Below are positions 1 to 7,281 of a stretch of DNA of 64,000 nt, in pieces. The notes below the pieces were generated by a model. The model saw only the letters and a program-made list of their open reading frames with translations, was not told the origin of the DNA and did no database searches. The DNA lies in the NCBI RefSeq assembly GCF_006385685.1, contig NZ_VFRP01000008.1, positions 97,803 through 161,802 on the forward strand, written 5' to 3'. Made by a program: the position numbers and the translations under genes. Numbering within the stretch: the stretch's first letter is position 1; each line of letters starts with the position of its first letter. This stretch comes from Amaricoccus solimangrovi. GTDB taxonomy: Bacteria; Pseudomonadota; Alphaproteobacteria; Rhodobacterales; Rhodobacteraceae.

Positions 1-391
1 GCTGGCCGAGGACTTCCCCGCGCTCGAGATCGTCGCCCTCCGCGAGATGCGCGACGACCGGGACCGGGCCTACGCGGAGGCCTCCACCCTCCTCGACCGG
101 CATCCGGACCTCGCGGGGATCTACAACATCGGCGCCGGGAACCAGGGGATCGCGCGCGTGCTCGTGGAACGGGACCGCGCGAAATCGGTGGTCTTCGTCG
201 CGCATGACGCCACGGATGCGAACCGCGCGCTGCTTCTCAACGGCACGCTCGACGCGATCATCGACCAGAACCCGCGGGTCGAGGCCCGCGAGGCGCTGAA
301 CATCCTGACCGACGCGATCCGCGGCACCCGCTCCGAGCCGCATCCGCCCCGGCTGCAGATCATCTTCCGCGAGAACCTGCCCGAGACCTGA
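1..391 (+). CDS. LacI-family transcriptional regulator, C-terminal part (5' end outside window)
   Basis: The open frame enters from the left edge in the frame starting at base 2 and stops at 389-391. About 129 residues are visible. They look like the last third of the periplasmic-binding-protein-like effector domain of LacI/CytR regulators: a 'PDLAGIYNIGAGNQGIARVL' segment, then 'VVFVAHDATDANRALLLNG' and 'DAIIDQNP', matching the usual final beta-alpha units and the sugar-contacting Asp. The DNA-binding headpiece lies outside the window. The target cannot be told from here; a sugar operon is the usual case. It could in principle be a free sugar-binding protein, but the C-terminal end fits regulators better. 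Confidence 0.8.
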   Translation, partial: LAEDFPALEIVALREMRDDRDRAYAEASTLLDRHPDLAGIYNIGAGNQGIARVLVERDRAKSVVFVAHDATDANRALLLNGTLDAIIDQNPRVEAREALNILTDAIRGTRSEPHPPRLQIIFRENLPET

Positions 392-584
392 GGGAAGGAC
401 CGCCGCGCCGCGGCGAGCCATCGCGCGGGACGCGGTCAGGGACCCGAAGAACCCGGACCCGGCGAAGGGCGGGAGTCCGCCCCGCTCCCACGAGTATTGA
501 AGCCTCGACGCCCGCTACTCGCGGAGGGAGCACAACCCTCTGATAACGCTCGCCGCGTTTCGGGCTCACTTCGGAGAAGGCGTA

Positions 585-1269
585 TTGGGCGGGCTTCAGG
601 ATTCACTCCGGTACGATTGCGAGCAGGCGAGCCTCTCGACGGTCGGCGATTGTTCGAACGGCGTCCTCGCGCAGAGCATCGGCGCCGCCGGCGGCGCGGC
701 CGGCGTCGCGACGGTGGGCGGCCAGGCGGGAACCGGCGGGGCCGGCGGGTCGGTCTCGCTCTACCCGTTCTCGGGCGCGATGGAGACCTCCGGGGATTAC
801 GCCTGCGGCCTCTTGGCGCAATCGGTGACGGGCGGCGGCGGGTCGGGCGACTACGACACGCGCCGGACCGTGTCCCCGGGGGGCGACGCCGCCGGGGCGA
901 AGGGCAGGCAGAGCGCGGCCAGCGTCGCCGGCCGCCTGCGGGTCACCTATACCTACGCGGTCGGCGATGGGATCTACCTCCGCCCCGCGCTCGATCTCGA
1001 TGTCGATGCGAGCGGGCGGAGAGGGGCTCCGCGCCTTCGCGAGCCTCGGCGCCGCCTTCTCGACGGACGGGGCGACCGCGCATTTCGTCGGCGCCTCCGT
1101 CGGCGGGTTCACCTCCGAGGTCGCCCTGCCGAGACGCCACGCCCGGATCGGCGCCGGGGTCGAGATGGCCGGGGAGGGGCGATACACGCTCCGCGCCGAT
1201 CACGAGGGCGCCTTCGGCTCCGGCCTCGAAACCCACGCCATCGCGCTCCGGGCCGGAATCCGGTTCTAG
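585..1269 (+). pseudogene. Degraded autotransporter outer-membrane adhesin (passenger scrap joined to last barrel strands)
   Basis: From about 585 the third frame encodes passenger-type glycine-rich text with two 'GVLAQSIG'/'GLLAQSVTG' motifs, typical of large alphaproteobacterial autotransporters. It passes abruptly into barrel-type sequence ('AGRLRVTYTYAVGDGIYLRP'). Around 1005-1015 the homology shifts to the first frame, which continues as the end of a beta-barrel ('ASLGAAFSTDGATAHFVGAS', 'GAGVEMAGEGRYTLRADHEG') and finishes in 'GIRF' with the terminal Phe usual for outer-membrane proteins; stop at 1267-1269. Intact members exceed 1000 residues. The gene has therefore lost its start and most of its passenger and carries a frameshift. 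Bases 392-584 hold no recognisable gene. Confidence 0.7.
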
Positions 1270-1289
1270 CCACCGTCCCGGCGCGAAGG

Positions 1290-1315
1290 GGCGCGCCGCT
1301 GAAGAGCGGCGCGCC
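1290..1315. terminator. Hairpin between the autotransporter relic and the RTX gene
   Basis: A perfect 11-bp stem (GGCGCGCCGCT / AGCGGCGCGCC) with a GAAG loop sits between two converging reading frames. There is no long T-tract on either side, so it may act as a bidirectional, weakly intrinsic terminator. Confidence 0.5.
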
Positions 1316-1340
1316 ACCGGGACCGGGATAGGGGAGGATG

Positions 1341-2915
1341 TCAGAAGAGGAAGTCGTCCTGGCTCAGGTGGGCGAGCTGTGTGTCCTCGAGCGTGAGGAC
1401 ATTGCCGTGGCCGAAGTCCAAGACCACGTCGTCGCCCTGCTGGCTGGCCGCGTTCTCGATGCTCCCCCAGTCATCCCAGGCGCCGCTGACACGGAGCCTG
1501 ACGACGTCCTCCCCGGGCTGGAAATCGGTGATCGTGTCCGAACCCGAACGGAAGACGAAGGTATCCGCCCCGGCGCCGCCGGTCATCTCGTCGTCGCCCG
1601 CGCCGCCGTCGAGATAGTCGCGGCCCTCGCCGCCGATCAGCGCGTCGTCGCCGTCGCTGCCGTAGGCCTTGAGCCGGATCGCGCCGGCCGAGAGCTCGCT
1701 CGCGTCGATCGTGTCGTCCCCGCCGAGCCCGTTCACCCGGAGAACCTCGGTCTTCTCGATGTCGAGGGTGAAGTTGCCGAGATTGGTGCGCTCGAACTGG
1801 ACCCCATCGCCGGAGTCGCGGATCTCGAAGATGTCGCCCGCCGTCTCGGCGCCCTCGACCTCCGCGGTATCGTGGCCCCTTCCGCCGTTCATCACGTCGG
1901 AACCGTCGCCGTTGTCCCACTCCATGACGTCGTCGCCGTCGCCACCCTTCATCACGTCGTCGCCGACCTCGCCTTCGAGATGGTCGTCGCCGTCGCCGCC
2001 GCTGAGATAGTCGTCGCCGCTGCCGCCGGTCAGTTCGTCGTCGCCGTCGCCGCCATAGGCCTTGAGTTCGATCCGGCCGGCCGAGAGCTCGCTCGCGTCG
2101 ATCGTGTCGTCCCCGCCGAGCCCGTTCACCCGGAGAAGCTCGGTCTTCTCGATGTCGAGGGTGAAGTTGCCGAGATTGGTGCGCTCGAACTGGACCCCGT
2201 CGCCGGAGTCGCGGACCTCGAAGATGTCGCCCGCCGTCTCGGCGCCCTCGACCTCCGCGGTGTCGTAGCCCCTTCCGCCGTTCATCACGTCGGAACCGTC
2301 GCCGTTGTCCCATTCCATGACGTCGTCGCCGTCGCCACCCTTCATCACGTCGTCGCCGACCTCGCCCGCGAGATGGTCGTCGCCGTCGCCGCCGCTGAGA
2401 TAGTCGTCGCCGCTGCCGCCGGTCAGTTCGTCGTCGCCGTCGCCGCCATAGGCCCTGAGCCTGATCGCCCCGGCTTCCAGGCCGCTCGCATCGATCTCGT
2501 CGTCGCCGCCAAGACCCTTCACCACCAGCTTCTCGGTCTCGCGGATGTCGAGCGCGAAGGGACCGAGATTGACACGCTCGAACCGGACATGGCCCGCCGC
2601 GCCCTCGACGACGAATTCGTCGCCGTCCGTGTCGGCGCCGTTGACCTCGGCGGTGTCGTAGCCGGTCCCGCCGTTCATCAGGTCGGAACCGTCGCCGTTG
2701 TTCCAGACCATCCGGTCGCGGCCCGCCTCGCCCTTCATGATGTCGTCGCCGCGATTGCCCACCAGCAGGTCGTTCCCGTCGCCGCCGAGGAGATAGTCGT
2801 CGCCGTCGCCGCCCAGGACGGTGTCGTTCCCCCCGAGCGCCTCGATCCGCTCGTCCGCGGTCCCGCCGGTCAGAAGCTCCGCGGCGTCCGTTCCGGAAAT
2901 GAGCTTGCGTGCCAT
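1341..2915 (-). CDS. RTX-type calcium-binding exoprotein with internal 131-residue repeats
   Basis: 524 residues starting 'MARKLISGTDAAELLTGG'. The ATG at 2915 is preceded by AAGGAG about 8 bases upstream, so the in-frame ATG further up is not used. The protein consists largely of GGxGxD nonapeptides ('LGGDGDDYLLGGDGNDLL') that bind Ca2+ in a beta-roll. They alternate with a longer module (VQFERTNLGNFTLDIEKTE...). DNA of the last two modules is almost identical at a 393-bp offset; a third, N-terminal copy is divergent. The C-terminus ('LAHLSQDDFLF') resembles an uncleaved type I secretion signal, and no Sec signal is present, so export by a type I system encoded elsewhere is expected. No enzymatic domain is visible. 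It may be a surface or matrix protein. Confidence 0.85.
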   Translation of the reverse strand: MARKLISGTDAAELLTGGTADERIEALGGNDTVLGGDGDDYLLGGDGNDLLVGNRGDDIMKGEAGRDRMVWNNGDGSDLMNGGTGYDTAEVNGADTDGDEFVVEGAAGHVRFERVNLGPFALDIRETEKLVVKGLGGDDEIDASGLEAGAIRLRAYGGDGDDELTGGSGDDYLSGGDGDDHLAGEVGDDVMKGGDGDDVMEWDNGDGSDVMNGGRGYDTAEVEGAETAGDIFEVRDSGDGVQFERTNLGNFTLDIEKTELLRVNGLGGDDTIDASELSAGRIELKAYGGDGDDELTGGSGDDYLSGGDGDDHLEGEVGDDVMKGGDGDDVMEWDNGDGSDVMNGGRGHDTAEVEGAETAGDIFEIRDSGDGVQFERTNLGNFTLDIEKTEVLRVNGLGGDDTIDASELSAGAIRLKAYGSDGDDALIGGEGRDYLDGGAGDDEMTGGAGADTFVFRSGSDTITDFQPGEDVVRLRVSGAWDDWGSIENAASQQGDDVVLDFGHGNVLTLEDTQLAHLSQDDFLF

Positions 2916-2971
2916 CGTGTCGTCTCCTTCACCCGTTTTCGGCGACCCCGTCATGGCGTCGCTGTTCATGG

Positions 2972-2998
2972 GTCGTGGCGGGATCGGGAACGGTTCAA
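2972..2998 (-). promoter_or_regulatory. Candidate ECF-type promoter of the RTX gene
   Basis: Read on the minus strand: TTGAACC (2998-2992), 17 bases, then GAC (2974-2972). Transcription would begin about 50 bases before the RTX start codon. The same pattern with the same spacer length lies upstream of the anti-sigma gene. The -35 element resembles the AAC-containing -35 boxes of ECF sigma factors. This is an inference from two sites only. Confidence 0.4.
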
Positions 2999-3109
2999 AC
3001 TTTCTCGGCCGCGAGGTCGATTTTTCTCGCGAAGGCCTCCGGGACGTGGGATCCCAGCAAGCGGACGGGCGCGATGAGCCGGGGGAGCGGCGCGGGCGGA
3101 AGGATGGGG

Positions 3110-3661
3110 ATGGCGGATCCGGACAGCGACGAGGCGCTCATCGCCCGCGTCGCCCAAGGCGACAGGGCGGCGATGAAGCGCCTCTACGACCGGGTCTCCG
3201 ATCCGCTCTTCCGCTTCCTGCGCGCGCGCCTGCGCGACCCGTTCGAAGCCGCCGATGTCTCGCAGGAGACGTTTCTCGAAGTCTGGCGCGGCGCCGCGCG
3301 GTTCGAGGGCCGTTCGAGCGCGCGGACCTGGATCCTCGGCATCGCGCGCAACCGCGCGATCGACCGGATGCGCCGCTCGGGCCGCGAAATCCCCGCCGAG
3401 CCGGACGAGACGATCGCCGACGAGGCGCCCGATCCCGAGGCCGTGGCCGAGGCCGCGAGCGACGCGGCGCGGGTGCGTGCCTGCCTCGACGGCCTGAGCG
3501 ACGCGCATCGCGCGGCGGTCGAACTCGCCTTCTTCCAGGGTCTCGCCTATCGCGAGATCGCGGAGGTCGAGGGCATCCCCGAGGGCACGGTGAAGACGCG
3601 GATCCTGCATGCGAAGCAGCTTCTCAAACGCTGCCTCGCCGCCGTGATCCGGTTCCGCTGA
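3110..3661 (+). CDS. ECF (RpoE-like) RNA polymerase sigma factor
   Basis: 183 residues with the two ECF regions. Sigma2 spans residues ~12-80 ('MKRLYDRVSDPLFRFLRARL', 'DVSQETFLEVWRGAARFEGR', 'WILGIARNRAIDRMRR'). Sigma4 spans residues ~120-180 ('AAVELAFFQGLAYREIAEVE', 'GIPEGTVKTRI'). The start at 3110 is preferred because GGAAGG lies at proper distance; ATGs at 3074 and 3104 are possible. It redirects RNA polymerase to a small regulon. Its stop is only 2 bases from the stop of the converging anti-sigma gene, an unusual arrangement since sigma/anti-sigma pairs are normally co-transcribed. Confidence 0.9.
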   Translation: MADPDSDEALIARVAQGDRAAMKRLYDRVSDPLFRFLRARLRDPFEAADVSQETFLEVWRGAARFEGRSSARTWILGIARNRAIDRMRRSGREIPAEPDETIADEAPDPEAVAEAASDAARVRACLDGLSDAHRAAVELAFFQGLAYREIAEVEGIPEGTVKTRILHAKQLLKRCLAAVIRFR

Positions 3662-3663
3662 TC

Positions 3664-4284
3664 TCAGTTGGCCTGGGCGGATTCGACGATCGAGGGTTCC
3701 GCCAGCAGCCGCCGAAGGCCCGCGTCGCGGCTCTCCAAATCGGGAAAGCCGAGCGTCCAGAGGCCGAGCGCGCTGGGGCCGCCGGTGACGACCGCGCCGA
3801 TCTCTCCGAGCAGCGCGCGGATCCGGGCCTCGGTCGCCTCGGGTACGAAGGCGACGGTGACCGTTCCCGCCTCGGCCTTGGTCGCGGGGCGATAGAGACC
3901 CTCGTCGCCGCGGTTCCCGAGGAAGGGCACGACGCCGAACTGCCAGAGGCCGACGGCGAGCAGCGCCGCCGCGGCGATCCGGAGCGGCTCGCGCCAGCGG
4001 CGCGGCGGCGCGGCCCCTGTCCTCGCGCGCGCCCCCGCGTGTGGCTCCGCCCCTGCCTCGGCGTCGAGCGCGCGCGACAGCCGCGCCCATCCCAGTTCGC
4101 CGGGCGTGCTCTCATCCGCGGTCGCGCGCGCGTTGACGAGGCCGCGCATCAGGGCGATGTCGGCGCGAACCTCCGCGGACGCCCGCGCGGCGCGCTCGAC
4201 CGCGGCTGTGTCCCCGGCGCCGAGCACGCCCCGGACATAGTCCATCAGCATGGCATCGTCCGGTCGATCTGGAAGCTCGGTCAT
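3664..4284 (-). CDS. Transmembrane anti-sigma factor with subtilisin-propeptide-like outer domain
   Basis: 206 residues. The start at 4284 has GAGGAA 7 bases upstream. Residues 8-50 form a short helical anti-sigma domain ('AMLMDYVRGVLGAGDTAAVE') without the zinc-binding His/Cys set. One membrane helix lies at ~101-121. Residues ~140-206 outside the membrane read strand-helix-strand-strand-helix-strand ('TVTVAFVPEATEARIRALLG', 'GPSALGLWTLGFPD', 'EPSIVESAQAN'), the pattern of inhibitor I9/subtilisin propeptides. It presumably holds the neighbouring sigma factor inactive, and the outer domain is a plausible dock for the divergent subtilisin-like protease. The assignment rests on fold-like patterns and context, not on strong family motifs. 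Confidence 0.75.
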   Translation of the reverse strand: MTELPDRPDDAMLMDYVRGVLGAGDTAAVERAARASAEVRADIALMRGLVNARATADESTPGELGWARLSRALDAEAGAEPHAGARARTGAAPPRRWREPLRIAAAALLAVGLWQFGVVPFLGNRGDEGLYRPATKAEAGTVTVAFVPEATEARIRALLGEIGAVVTGGPSALGLWTLGFPDLESRDAGLRRLLAEPSIVESAQAN

Positions 4285-4344
4285 CGTCGCGTTCCTCAAT
4301 TCCCGCCTCATGGCTATGCCGGGCGCGGAGTCTATGGAAGAGTA

Positions 4345-4371
4345 GTCGAACGAAAGGCGTTCGGGGTTCAA
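4345..4371 (-). promoter_or_regulatory. Candidate ECF-type promoter of the anti-sigma gene
   Basis: On the minus strand: TTGAACC (4371-4365), a 17-base spacer, then GAC (4347-4345), about 60 bases before the anti-sigma ATG. It matches the RTX-gene site in both boxes and in spacing. The spacer contains the inverted repeat CGAAC/GTTCG. Confidence 0.42.
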
Positions 4372-4437
4372 TTTCGCAGGCCTCCGCCGGCCCCCCGCGG
4401 CCGGGACGGGCGGCGGCGGACAAGGGGAGGGGCCACC

Positions 4438-5595
4438 ATGGTTTCGCAAGGCTGGCGGACGGCGCTCCTCCTGGCGCAACTCGCGCTTCTCGGCTGCGCC
4501 GGACCCGCGGAGAAGGCGCCGCCGCCGGAGCGGATCGCCCGGGACGCCGCCGATGTCGTGGATCCGCGCGAGATCGTGACCCTCGTGCCCGACCCCGGCG
4601 CCGCCGACCGGCTGGCCGCCGCGGCGACGCGGCGCGGCTACGCGCTCGCCAGGCGAAGCCGGCTCGGCGCGCTCGGCTTCGATCAGCTCGTGTTCCGGAT
4701 GCCCGCCGACCGCGACGGGCCCGAAGCCATCGCGGAGATCGAGGCGCTGGAGGCGAGCGCCACCGCCGGGCTGAACCACGCCTATCGTCTCCAGGCCGGG
4801 GCGGCGGGCGCCGGCCGGGTCTATGCCGACCGGCTGCTGGGCTGGGCGGAGGACGGCTGCCCGGCGCGCGTGCCGATCGGGATGATCGACGGTCCGGTGG
4901 ACGCGGCCGCGCCCTCGCTCGCCCGCGCGCGGATCGATCAGAAGGATTTCACCGGCGGCCCCGCGGGCGCGCGGCACGGCACCGCCGTCGCCGAGATCCT
5001 CGCCGGTCCGGGGCGGCTCTCGGGCGCGGTGATCCACAGCGCCGCCGTCGTCTCGGACCGCGAGGATCCCGAGGGCGCCGCGGGCGTCGACACGCTGATG
5101 CTGGCGCTCGACTGGCTGGCGCGGTCGGGCGTCGAACTGGTGAACGTCAGCCTCGCCGGCCCCTACAACAAGATCCTCGACCAGGGCGTGCGGGCCGCGG
5201 ACCGGCGCGGGATGATCCTCGTCGCGGCGGCCGGGAATACCGGCGCGGACGGCCCGCCGCGCTATCCGGCGGCGTTTCCGCGGACCATCGCGGTCACCGC
5301 CATCGACGCGGCGGCGCGGCCCTACGCGGAGGCGCCGCGTGGGGATCACATCGATTTCGCGGCGCCCGGCGTCGACATCTACCTCCGGCTCGAAGGGCCG
5401 GGGGAATATCTCTCGGGCACCTCGCTCGCCGCGCCCTATGTCACCGCGCTCCTCGCGGGGGCGCGGCTGCCGCGATCGGCGGGCGCGGCGCGCGACGCGC
5501 TGGCGGCGGAGGCGCGCGATCTCGGCGCGGACGGCCGCGACGAGGTCTTCGGCGCCGGCCTGCCCCGCCCGGCCCCGGCCTGCCGGCGAGGCTGA
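4438..5595 (+). CDS. Subtilisin-like serine protease (S8), lipoprotein
   Basis: 385 residues. A lipobox (LLGC, Cys20) ends the signal sequence, so the enzyme should be membrane-anchored outside the cytoplasm. A propeptide-like segment follows at ~42-116 ('EIVTLVPDPGAADRLAAAAT', 'LGALGFDQLVFRMP'). The catalytic domain shows Asp151 (GMIDGPVD), His180 (ARHGTAVAEIL), oxyanion Asn267 (AAAGNTG) and Ser329 (LSGTSLAAPYV), so all active-site residues are present. AAGGGGAGG precedes the ATG. It diverges from the anti-sigma gene across ~150 bases, and context suggests a sensing or executing role in sigma release. The last ~15 residues are arginine-rich and variable. Confidence 0.9.
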   Translation: MVSQGWRTALLLAQLALLGCAGPAEKAPPPERIARDAADVVDPREIVTLVPDPGAADRLAAAATRRGYALARRSRLGALGFDQLVFRMPADRDGPEAIAEIEALEASATAGLNHAYRLQAGAAGAGRVYADRLLGWAEDGCPARVPIGMIDGPVDAAAPSLARARIDQKDFTGGPAGARHGTAVAEILAGPGRLSGAVIHSAAVVSDREDPEGAAGVDTLMLALDWLARSGVELVNVSLAGPYNKILDQGVRAADRRGMILVAAAGNTGADGPPRYPAAFPRTIAVTAIDAAARPYAEAPRGDHIDFAAPGVDIYLRLEGPGEYLSGTSLAAPYVTALLAGARLPRSAGAARDALAAEARDLGADGRDEVFGAGLPRPAPACRRG

Positions 5596-5619
5596 CGGCA
5601 AGTCTGACGTCGGCGCGCG

Positions 5620-6408
5620 CTAGCGCCCGCCGGGCGCGGAAAGCCCGGCCGCGACGCGGGCGAGTTCCGAGAGCGCGCGGTCGCGGCTCTCGCCGCCCTC
5701 CTCGTCGGGATGCTCGATATAGGCGCAGGTCAGCACCGCGATCGCCTCGCGCCCCGGGCCGAGCACGGGCACGCTGAGATCGGTGACGCCGACGAGCTGG
5801 CCGGAAGGCTCGACCCGCGCCCCCCTTTCGCGCACCGCCGCGAGACGCGGCGCGACCTCGGCGAGGCGCGCGCCCGCCGCGCCGACGCCCCAGGCGCCGA
5901 GCGTCTCGAGCACGCGGCCCGGATCCTGGAAGGCGAGCAGCGTCAGGCCCGAGCCGGTGGAGAAGAGGTCGACCTGCCCGCCGATCCGGGCGCGGAATTC
6001 CCAGTGCCCGGTCGGACTCGCCTGCGCGACGATAATCCCGACCCCCTGCTCCGGCACGACCAGATGGCAGGATTGCCGCGTCGCCCGCGCGAAATCATCC
6101 ATCAGCGGCTGGGCCTGCGCGACCAGGCGGCGGAGCGGCGGAAAGCGCGTGCCGAGCAGATAGAGCTTCATCGTCAGCGCGTAGCGGTCGCCGCCCTCGA
6201 TCCGGGTCACGTAGCCGCGCGCCACCAGCCGTTCGAGCATCCGGTAGATCTGCGACGGGCCGAGGCCCAGTTCCTTGACGATCTCGGTCCGGGTCAGCCC
6301 CCGCCCCTGGAGGGAGAGAACCTCGAGGATGTCGAGCCCCTTGTCGAGCGCCGGGGCGCGGTAACGATCGGCGGCATCCCGCGCTTCCTCCTCGGTCGGC
6401 TCGCCCAT
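5620..6408 (-). CDS. IclR-family regulator of the L-fucose operon
   Basis: 262 residues when started at 6408, where a GGGGAGGGGAG ribosome site lies directly upstream; ATGs at 6474 and 6489 would add an atypical tail. The N-terminal winged helix is at ~20-80 ('LDKGLDILEVLSLQGRGLTR', 'GLGPSQIYRMLERLVARGYV'). The C-terminal effector domain is at ~90-255 ('SCHLVVPEQGVGIIVAQASP', 'DLFSTGSGLTLLAF'). It is transcribed divergently from the fucose catabolic operon, so local control of that operon by a pathway sugar acid is likely. Family members can be repressors or activators, and the sequence does not decide which. Confidence 0.88.
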   Translation of the reverse strand: MGEPTEEEARDAADRYRAPALDKGLDILEVLSLQGRGLTRTEIVKELGLGPSQIYRMLERLVARGYVTRIEGGDRYALTMKLYLLGTRFPPLRRLVAQAQPLMDDFARATRQSCHLVVPEQGVGIIVAQASPTGHWEFRARIGGQVDLFSTGSGLTLLAFQDPGRVLETLGAWGVGAAGARLAEVAPRLAAVRERGARVEPSGQLVGVTDLSVPVLGPGREAIAVLTCAYIEHPDEEGGESRDRALSELARVAAGLSAPGGR

Positions 6409-6522
6409 CACTCCCCTCCCCGCCCGCGACGCCGGCGCGTCCCGAGGAATCGCTTGCGTTGTCGGTTTACCCATGAATAATCCGTTCATATAAAAAATAC
6501 GACAAAAATGGGGAGGAGTCGC
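6409..6522. promoter_or_regulatory. Divergent control region iclR / fucose operon
   Basis: 114 bases between the two start codons. The centre is strikingly AT-rich for this genome (6473-6507) and contains the inverted repeat ATGAA-N7-TTCAT (6473-6489), a candidate operator. The AT-rich run would suit a promoter reading right. GGGGAGG (6510-6516) is the ribosome site for the SDR gene at 6523. Confidence 0.45.
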
Positions 6523-7260
6523 ATGCGTCTGCGCGACAAGACGGTTCTCGTCACGGCGGCCGGTCAGGGAATCGGGCGTGCCAGCGCGCTCGCCCTGGCG
6601 GCGGAGGGCGCGACCGTGATCGCGACCGATCTCGACGGCGGCCTGCTCGCCACGCTCGACGGCCTCCGGACCGAGGTTCTGGACGTGACCGACGGCGCCG
6701 CGGTCGCGGCGCTCGCGGCCGAGGTCGGGCCGCTCGACGGGCTCTTCAACTGCGCGGGCTTCGTGCATCACGGCACGATCCTCGACATTTCCGACGCGGA
6801 CTGGGACTTCAGCGTCGCGCTCAACGTCACCGCGATGATGCGGCTGACGCGCGCCTGCCTGCCGGGACTGCTCGCCCGCGCGGCGGAGACCGGCACGGCC
6901 TCGATCCTCAACATGGCCTCGATGGCCTCCTCGATAAAGGGCTTCCCGAACCGGACCGCCTATGGCGCGACCAAGGCGGCGGTGATCGGTCTGACCAAGG
7001 GGATCGCGGCGGATTTCGTGAAGCAGGGCCTGCGCTGCAACGCGCTCTGCCCCGGCACGGTCGATACGCCGAGCCTGCGCGGGCGCATCGCCGCCGCCGC
7101 CGATCCGGTCCAGGCGGAGAAGGATTTCATCGCGCGCCAGCCGATGGGCCGGCTCGCCACCGTGGACGACATCACGCCGATGGTCGTCTACCTCCTGTCC
7201 GACGAAAGCCGCTTCGTCACCGGCCAGGCGGTAAGCGTCGACGGCGGCGTCACGATCTGA
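6523..7260 (+). CDS. Short-chain dehydrogenase, probable 2-keto-3-deoxy-L-fuconate dehydrogenase
   Basis: 245 residues. Classical SDR: nucleotide motif TAAGQGIG near the N-terminus, NCAG, a catalytic Ser in 'ILNMASMASS', and YGATK (Tyr-x3-Lys). The 'VHHGTILDISDADWDFSVAL' stretch and 'IKGFPNRTAYGATKAAVIGL' are characteristic of the KDF dehydrogenase group. It would oxidise 2-keto-3-deoxy-L-fuconate at C4 with NAD+, giving the 2,4-diketo acid used by the FAH-family hydrolase at 11647. The start is set by GGGGAGG, 6-7 bases upstream; the ATG at 6508 overlaps that site and is unlikely. First gene of the operon. Confidence 0.82.
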   Translation: MRLRDKTVLVTAAGQGIGRASALALAAEGATVIATDLDGGLLATLDGLRTEVLDVTDGAAVAALAAEVGPLDGLFNCAGFVHHGTILDISDADWDFSVALNVTAMMRLTRACLPGLLARAAETGTASILNMASMASSIKGFPNRTAYGATKAAVIGLTKGIAADFVKQGLRCNALCPGTVDTPSLRGRIAAAADPVQAEKDFIARQPMGRLATVDDITPMVVYLLSDESRFVTGQAVSVDGGVTI

Positions 7261-7281
7261 CCCGCGGGGGGAGAGGCGGAG

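Noticed and set aside
1338..3077. Long open frame opposite the RTX gene
   Set aside because: It mirrors the repeat structure of the RTX gene, is Val/Ala-rich with no family motif, and arises from the GC-biased third positions.
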